From: Nitrospira sp. UBA5698
GTDB taxonomy: Bacteria > Nitrospirota > Nitrospiria > Nitrospirales > Nitrospiraceae
Assembly (NCBI GenBank): GCA_002420115.1
Contig: DIHK01000007.1
Location: forward strand, 1-46,290
DNA: 46,290 nucleotides
Direction: 5' to 3'
Shown: positions 41,414 through 46,290 of the stretch, in pieces
Layout: every line of letters starts with the position of its first letter
Position numbering within the stretch: the stretch's first letter is position 1
Notes under the pieces: model-generated
What the model was told of the DNA's origin: nothing
The model's input: the letters and a program-made list of their open reading frames with translations, nothing else
Database searches by the model: none
Position numbers and translations under genes: made by a program

Positions 41414-42200
41414 GACGATACCCATCCAGATCTACAGTCACAAACTGAAACCCCAGTTCTTTCAGCCGTGCAGTGATTCGTGTGCACCGAGCCGGTTCAA
41501 TGATCCAGGGGAGATCATTGGGCGCCACTTCAATTCTGGCGATATCGCCGTGGTTTCTGACTCGAAAATGGCGGAGCCCCTCACGTTGAAGCATGGCTTC
41601 GGCTTCTTCCACCCGGCTCAGTTTTTCCAGTGTGATTGGCATTCCCCGTGGGATTCGTGAGGACAGGCAGGCTGCTGCAGGCTTGTCCCAGTTCGAGAGA
41701 CCAAGTTCCTTGGCCAGGATGCGGATGTCGGATTTTGACAGCTCGGCCTCGACAAGAGGGCTCCTGACGCCCAATCCCCGTGCCGCCTTCATACCTGGAC
41801 GATCATCACCCAGGTCGTCCAGATTGGTGCCATCCACGACGTACGCGGCGTTCTTTGATTCTCGGACATTCCCAAGCAGCTGATATAAATCTGTTTTGCA
41901 GTGAAAGCACCGGCTGGCGTCATTCTTGACGAAATCGTCAATCGCCAGTTGGTCCGTTTGCACCAGTTCATGCCGGGCGCCAATTTCATGAGCGACTCGC
42001 TTGGCTGCTTCGAGTTCCAGTACGGGGAATGTTGGGGAGACGGCCGTGATGCCGATCGCTTTTTCCCCAAGTTGCTCATGCGCAACCTTGAGTACGAAGG
42101 TGCTGTCGATTCCACCGGAATAGGCAACAACCACGGAACCCAACTCTGTGAGTACGGTTCGAAGTCGAAGAAGCTTGTCTTGAATAACAGTCGCTTGCAT
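41391..42200 (-). CDS. larE: LarE-type ATP-dependent sulfur transferase, 269 aa
   Basis: Adds sulfur to the pyridinium precursor of the nickel-pincer cofactor of lactate racemase family enzymes. The PP-loop is VVAYSGGIDSTFVLKVA near the N-terminus. Other motifs are SRCFHCKTDLY (a CxxC pair), VVDGTNLDDLGDDRPGMKAA, and KPAAACLSSRIPRG, whose Cys lies at the place of the sulfur-donor Cys of Lactobacillus LarE. The CxxC plus third Cys could hold an Fe-S cluster as in recycling-type LarE proteins (inference). ATG 42200 is chosen for AGGAA upstream; frames reach back to 42248. larB, larC and larA are not in the window. Confidence 0.88.
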   Translation of the reverse strand: MQATVIQDKLLRLRTVLTELGSVVVAYSGGIDSTFVLKVAHEQLGEKAIGITAVSPTFPVLELEAAKRVAHEIGARHELVQTDQLAIDDFVKNDASRCFHCKTDLYQLLGNVRESKNAAYVVDGTNLDDLGDDRPGMKAARGLGVRSPLVEAELSKSDIRILAKELGLSNWDKPAAACLSSRIPRGMPITLEKLSRVEEAEAMLQREGLRHFRVRNHGDIARIEVAPNDLPWIIEPARCTRITARLKELGFQFVTVDLDGYRPGGVSLS

Positions 42201-42254
42201 AGGTGCTTCGTTCCTAACGTCGCGCATAGATCTCGATGATGTCCACACGCCTGG

Positions 42255-43652
42255 CTAGTGACGGACTTTCGCTTTGGTAATATTCCCCACCACCACGAGG
42301 GCGTAGAGCTGAGGGTTGAGATATTGCTTGGCCACGCGCTGCACGTCCTCTTTCGTGACTCGGTCGATCCATTTGGGGTATTGGCTGAAGTAGTCAAATC
42401 CGAGGCCGAAAAACTCCACCTGCCCCAAGACTTGAGCCAACTTCGCCGTGGAGTCCAGTCGCAACGGGAAGCTCCCCATCAAAAACGACTTAGCTTCGGC
42501 TAGCTCCTGGTCGGTCACCGGTGCCTCACGGATCGCTTTCATCTCAGCTAAGACACTGCTGATGGCCTGGTTGGTGGTCTCCGTGCGAGTCTGGAGGCTG
42601 ATCCAGAATGATCCCGGCATGGCTCTCGCGTCATAGTGGCTTGTGATGCCGTAGGCAAGCCCTTGCTTGTCACGAATGGAATCCATCAGCCGCGAGGAAA
42701 ATCCACCGGCTCCAAGCACATGATTCATGACGGTGACCGCATAGAAGTCAGGGTTCGTTCGGGTAATTCCGGAATGACCCAATACAATAGTAGACTGAGT
42801 TAAGTCTTTTTCGATGAATTGGACGGATTTCTTCTCGACGCTGGGCGGTTTCCTGAGAGGCCTATGTGGTGCAAGGCCTTTCTTCCAAGACCCGAAATGT
42901 ACCTGAACGAGCGACGTCGCTTGTTCGACTGTCACGTCACCAACGATGGTCAGGATGACTTGGTTAGGGAGATACTCTTTCGCGTAGAAACTTTGAATAT
43001 CGGACAAGGTGATCTTGTTGAGCGTCTCCTCGGTTCCTTGTACCGGCCAGCGATAGGGGTGAGTCTGATAGACCAGCTGGTTGAAGGCTTTCATCGCCAC
43101 ATGACCGGGGTCATCGTTGTCGCTCGCGATTTCACCATGGATCTGTGATCGAATCCGTTCAAATTCCTGTTTGGGGAATGCCGGGCGCTGAAGGATATCG
43201 GCAAGAAGCGTAAACCCCAGGTCAATATCCTTTCTCAGGATACGGGCCGACGCGGTCGTGAAATCTTCACTAGCTTGTGCGCCCAGTGATCCTCCGACAA
43301 AATTGATCTGTTCGGCGAGTTGCTTGGACGATCGTGATGTCGTGCCCTCATCGAGCAGGCTGGCCAAGAGATTCGCAACACCTGCCTTCTCCGGAGGATC
43401 CTGCGATGAGCCGGCTTTGATGAGCGCATGGAGTTCCACGATGGGAAGGAAATGTTGTTCCAACACGACGACTGTCATCCCATTCGGTGCGGTGAACTTA
43501 ACAGGTGCGAGGTCGGCAGCAGTCGCTCCCAAGGGAATACTCATCGACAAAGCGGCACCAAGAGCCCAGCACATCGGTTGAAGAAGTAATCGCCTTCGAA
43601 CAAACCGGAGGCTGTAATTGGAGTGCCCCGTAGGGCATGCGTTGTGATTCAT
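42255..43652 (-). CDS. M16-family peptidase-like protein, non-catalytic partner, 465 aa
   Basis: A secreted M16 (pitrilysin/processing-peptidase) homologue with a signal region near residues 27-46 (MCWALGAALSMSIPLGATAA). The zinc motif HxxEH is broken: the aligned segment is GVANLLASLLDEGT, with Asn, Ala and Ser in place of His, Glu and His. The C-terminal half keeps the family R/Y substrate site (GFSSRLMDSIRDKQGLAYGITS). Such copies pair with an active subunit, as in mitochondrial processing peptidase. AGGA lies just before the ATG, 6 bp after the upstream M16 gene. Confidence 0.88.
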   Translation of the reverse strand: MNHNACPTGHSNYSLRFVRRRLLLQPMCWALGAALSMSIPLGATAADLAPVKFTAPNGMTVVVLEQHFLPIVELHALIKAGSSQDPPEKAGVANLLASLLDEGTTSRSSKQLAEQINFVGGSLGAQASEDFTTASARILRKDIDLGFTLLADILQRPAFPKQEFERIRSQIHGEIASDNDDPGHVAMKAFNQLVYQTHPYRWPVQGTEETLNKITLSDIQSFYAKEYLPNQVILTIVGDVTVEQATSLVQVHFGSWKKGLAPHRPLRKPPSVEKKSVQFIEKDLTQSTIVLGHSGITRTNPDFYAVTVMNHVLGAGGFSSRLMDSIRDKQGLAYGITSHYDARAMPGSFWISLQTRTETTNQAISSVLAEMKAIREAPVTDQELAEAKSFLMGSFPLRLDSTAKLAQVLGQVEFFGLGFDYFSQYPKWIDRVTKEDVQRVAKQYLNPQLYALVVVGNITKAKVRH

Positions 43653-43658
43653 GTCGTC

Positions 43659-45038
43659 CTAGGACTTTCCATCATGGGTCGCTGAGGGAGGCGATTCGGG
43701 CGGTTTTGGTGGTAAGGGGATCAGAATCCCAGTCGTGCGACTCTCAGGAGTCAAATACTGCTTCGCGACACGTTGAATATCTTGGGCCGTGACCGCACGG
43801 ATACGTTCAACAAACTGATTGATACGTCGCCACCCAGCGCCGACGGTCTCTGCTTGTCCCATGAGCATGGCGTGGCGAAAATTCGAATCTTGCTCAAACA
43901 CGCGCGACGCTTCCACCTGGTTTTTGGCTCGTTGGAGTTCCAGCTCCGATGGGGGTTCATTCTGAAGACGCAAGACCTCTCGTTGGAGCGCTTCTTCTAC
44001 AGTCTCGACCTTTGTTCCAGGATTGATCACCGCATAAAAATAGAAGAGGCCGGGATCGGTTTGCAGCAAGCTGTAGTCTGCACCGACTGCGAGCGCCATT
44101 TTCTGGTCATAGACCAGACTCTGGTAAAGACGGGAGCTCTTCCCATGCGAGAGGATCGACTCGAGGAGGTCCAGGGCGTAGCTGTCCTCGCTCGAATAAT
44201 TTGGGATACGAAATCCCATCATCACGAACGGGACCTGTGCTTCTCGCTTGAGAAGAAACCGACGTTCGCCGCGCTGTTCCGGCTCGGGCGGCAAAGTTTG
44301 TTTCGGCGATGGGCCTCGGGGAATCGGCTCAAATAGCCGTTTGATTATGGGAAGGAGTGAGTCGGTTTTGATGTCGCCCACTACGATCAACGTGGCATTG
44401 TTGGGCGAATAGAAGGTGTCGTAGTGGCGCTGTAAATCCTCGATCGCCATCGCATCGAGATCTGCGAACCAGCCGATCACCGGCCAATGATAGGGATGGC
44501 TCATGAAGACCTGAGCAAACAAAGCCTCCACTAGGGCGCCTTGTGGGTCATCCTCTGATCTCAAACGGCGTTCCTCTTTCACGACGTCGCGCTCAGTCTG
44601 GAACTCACCATGATCGAGCAGCAACCCCTGCATCCGGTCGGCCTCTAGTTCCAAGGCAAGCCCGACGCGGTCAGCCGCCACATTTTCAAAATAGGCGGTA
44701 AAATCCTGTCCCGTAAAGGCGTTGTCAATCCCTCCATTCTTCCGGATGATGCGGGAAAAAGAGCCTTTTGGATACCTGGCCGTCCCTTTGAACATCATGT
44801 GCTCGAGCATATGTGAGAGGCCCGCACGCCCCATGACTTCGTTGCGGGAGCCTACCTTGTACCAGACCTGAACCGTAGCCACCGGGGCTTTCGGCACTTC
44901 GATCAGCAGCACCTTCATGCCGTTGGAGAGGATATATTCGTTGGGGTCGGCCCCCATGGAGATGGAGTGGGAGCCCAGGATCAGGAGCATCCCTGCCAGG
45001 CAGGCAAACCACGTGCGTGTAATCATCGGCCTGATCAT
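43659..45038 (-). CDS. M16-family zinc metallopeptidase, catalytic subunit, 459 aa
   Basis: The active half of a two-gene M16 pair, exported through an N-terminal signal peptide (about residues 8-30). The inverted zinc motif is GLSHMLEHMMFKGT (His76, Glu79, His80). The third ligand Glu is in VVKEERRLR, about 76 residues further on. The C-terminal half has SRLYQSLVYDQKMA. It probably degrades or processes peptides in the periplasm as a heterodimer with the next gene. It starts 22 bp downstream of the rlmN stop, so the four genes rlmN-M16-M16-larE may share a transcript. The Pro-rich tail is likely flexible. Confidence 0.92.
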   Translation of the reverse strand: MIRPMITRTWFACLAGMLLILGSHSISMGADPNEYILSNGMKVLLIEVPKAPVATVQVWYKVGSRNEVMGRAGLSHMLEHMMFKGTARYPKGSFSRIIRKNGGIDNAFTGQDFTAYFENVAADRVGLALELEADRMQGLLLDHGEFQTERDVVKEERRLRSEDDPQGALVEALFAQVFMSHPYHWPVIGWFADLDAMAIEDLQRHYDTFYSPNNATLIVVGDIKTDSLLPIIKRLFEPIPRGPSPKQTLPPEPEQRGERRFLLKREAQVPFVMMGFRIPNYSSEDSYALDLLESILSHGKSSRLYQSLVYDQKMALAVGADYSLLQTDPGLFYFYAVINPGTKVETVEEALQREVLRLQNEPPSELELQRAKNQVEASRVFEQDSNFRHAMLMGQAETVGAGWRRINQFVERIRAVTAQDIQRVAKQYLTPESRTTGILIPLPPKPPESPPSATHDGKS

Positions 45039-45060
45039 AATGGAGGTTGAATACGGTATG

Positions 45061-46161
45061 CTAACAACGGGTTTCGATAGCTGTCAAGGTAACGGGAGGT
45101 TGGCTGTCGGAGACATCACCAAGTTGTCCGCAGGCCCCATAGACATCGCGCCCGCGACTTCTACGGACATACACATCGAGTCCCGCCTTGCGGAGATCAG
45201 ATTGAAAACGAATCACGTCTTTGTCGGGCGGACGATGGAATCGACTTCCAGGAAACTCATTGAACGGGATCAGATTGACTTTGCAGCGCAAGGATCCCAG
45301 CAACTGCACTAAGCGCCGAGCATCGGCTGGAAGATCGTTGACACCGGCCAGCAGAACGTATTCGAACGTCAACCGTTGGTGCGGCGCAAGTGGGTACCGT
45401 CGACAAGCAGCCAGGAGCGATTTCAGGGGCGCGATGTCACTGGCGGCCGGCATCAGGTCTCGGCGTTGTTCCTCCGTGGTAGCATTCAGAGAAACGGCGA
45501 GATTCACGCCTAGCGAGGCGATTTCCGAGAGGCGGGATGCTAGACCTGCCGTCGAGACCGTAATGCGTCTCCGCGACCATCCCAGGCCCCAGGGTTTGTT
45601 CGTGAAGGCGGCCACGGCGGCTTTGAGTGCCTCCACATTGGCGAGAGGTTCTCCCATTCCCATGAATACGAGATTCGTGATGTGTTCCTCGGACGTCAGA
45701 AGGTCTTGGGCGGTCAGAACTTGATCGATGATTTCATTAAGCTTGAGGTTGCGTTTCAGCCCCATCTGCCCGGTGAGGCAAAACCCACAGTCCAACATGC
45801 ACCCCACCTGGGTCGATACACAAAGGGTCAGCCTGGTGTCGTCCGGGATCAAAACGGATTCGACCGTCATTCCGTCTTCGAGCGTCAAGAGCACCTTACG
45901 TGTTCCATCTTGAGAGCGGAGCACGGTCACCTTCTCCGAACGCCCGATGGCGGCCGATTGCGAGAGTGCAACCCGATCCTGCATCGGGAGATCAGTCATG
46001 TCCATGATTGTTCGAAGACGCCGTTGATAAATCCAGCGCAGAATTTGTGTGGCTCGATACGAGGGCCAGTGGTGCGTGCGGACAAACCGGGCCATCTGAA
46101 GTTCGGTGAGAGCCAAAAGATGAACCGTTGTGTTCAGGTGCGAAAGCGATGGGTTGGCCAT
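45061..46161 (-). CDS. rlmN: Dual-specificity RlmN RNA methyltransferase, 366 aa
   Basis: Radical-SAM enzyme that makes 2-methyladenosine at A2503 of 23S rRNA and A37 of some tRNAs. The cluster motif CMLDCGFC lies at about residues 121-128. VGC, FMGMGEPLANVEAL, TVSTAGL, SLNAT and NLIPFNEFPGS are typical, and the catalytic Cys is in YGACGQL near the C-terminus. ATG 46161 is chosen because AGGA lies just upstream and the N-terminus then matches the family; a frame back to 46230 would include a stem-loop. TATGAT on the minus strand about 24-30 bp upstream may be its -10 box. Confidence 0.94.
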   Translation of the reverse strand: MANPSLSHLNTTVHLLALTELQMARFVRTHHWPSYRATQILRWIYQRRLRTIMDMTDLPMQDRVALSQSAAIGRSEKVTVLRSQDGTRKVLLTLEDGMTVESVLIPDDTRLTLCVSTQVGCMLDCGFCLTGQMGLKRNLKLNEIIDQVLTAQDLLTSEEHITNLVFMGMGEPLANVEALKAAVAAFTNKPWGLGWSRRRITVSTAGLASRLSEIASLGVNLAVSLNATTEEQRRDLMPAASDIAPLKSLLAACRRYPLAPHQRLTFEYVLLAGVNDLPADARRLVQLLGSLRCKVNLIPFNEFPGSRFHRPPDKDVIRFQSDLRKAGLDVYVRRSRGRDVYGACGQLGDVSDSQPPVTLTAIETRC

Positions 46162-46218
46162 ATGGTTCCTGTGCTGGATGAGCAGCCTATCATAGCGCAT
46201 GTCACTCCGCATATGATT

Positions 46219-46250
46219 CGGGTCGCTCACCGACCCGCAATTCTTTTTCC
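46219..46250 (+). terminator. Terminator-like stem-loop upstream of rlmN
   Basis: CGGGTCG (46219-46225) pairs with CGACCCG (46231-46237) around CTCAC, followed by CAATTCTTTTTCC. It has the form of a plus-strand intrinsic terminator, but no plus-strand gene precedes it. It may block antisense transcription from rlmN or be a relic. Confidence 0.4.
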
Positions 46251-46268
46251 ATTGTGCGTGGTGCTGTA

Positions 46269-46274
46269 TATAAT
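46269..46274 (+). promoter_or_regulatory. -10-like box at the window end
   Basis: A perfect TATAAT, 16 bp before the window ends, could start a transcript for a plus-strand gene beyond the edge. No clear -35 lies at 16-18 bp. Confidence 0.25.
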
Positions 46275-46290
46275 GGGACCGGGTGGATCT

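Overview
The window looks like a chromosomal segment of a Gram-negative bacterium with moderately high GC content, most likely Nitrospira or a close relative in Nitrospirota. This is inference from overall protein character and gene mix (a deoxyhypusine-synthase-like protein beside pyruvoyl arginine decarboxylase, a bS22-like ribosomal mini-protein, F0 genes detached from F1). No rRNA or other decisive marker is present. Almost all of the DNA is coding. I see no insertion sequence, prophage or CRISPR array.

Layout. 1-1.7 kb: the 3' end of a tRNA with its terminator, then two uncharacterised genes. 2.0-7.4 kb: a polyamine-related block (deoxyhypusine-synthase-like protein, DsbA-like thioredoxin, zinc-ribbon protein, aldehyde dehydrogenase, pyruvoyl-dependent arginine decarboxylase, agmatinase); the last two convert arginine to putrescine. 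7.5-8.2 kb: an RluF-type pseudouridine synthase. 8.3-17.5 kb: the most unusual locus. A divergent LysR regulator is followed by three tandem TolC-like outer-membrane genes, an ABC exporter whose nucleotide-binding domain has lost nearly every catalytic motif, an HlyD-type adaptor and a strong terminator. 17.6-19.5 kb: purE-purK. 19.7-21.5 kb: a membrane hybrid histidine kinase that lacks both phospho-acceptor residues.

21.5-25.1 kb (minus strand): CBS-PilZ-like protein, LOG-family protein, DHH phosphoesterase, rhomboid protease. 25.3-28.6 kb: an operon of a DUF692/MNIO-like iron enzyme with an extra C-terminal domain, a tRNA-dihydrouridine synthase and Maf. 28.7-33.5 kb: an exported protein, an MDR oxidoreductase, a CBS protein, an exported protein and an intact MsbA-like exporter. 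33.6-36.8 kb: a small DUF-type gene, a 31-residue bS22/COX24-like gene, a lipoprotein, nadB and a lytic transglycosylase. 36.9-39.3 kb: pabB-pabC. 39.4-41.4 kb: ATP synthase F0 genes only (AtpI/Z-like, atpB, atpE, atpF). 41.4-46.2 kb (minus): rlmN, two M16 peptidases (one active, one degenerate) and larE.

The best candidate for an undescribed system is the three-TolC/pseudo-ABC/HlyD locus. Next come the MNIO-like operon, the phospho-site-less hybrid kinase and the deoxyhypusine-synthase-like protein with Arg at the catalytic Lys position. Two intergenic regions carry similar 7-bp-phased degenerate repeats, and three genes for exported proteins have -10 boxes so close to the start codon that leaderless mRNAs are likely.
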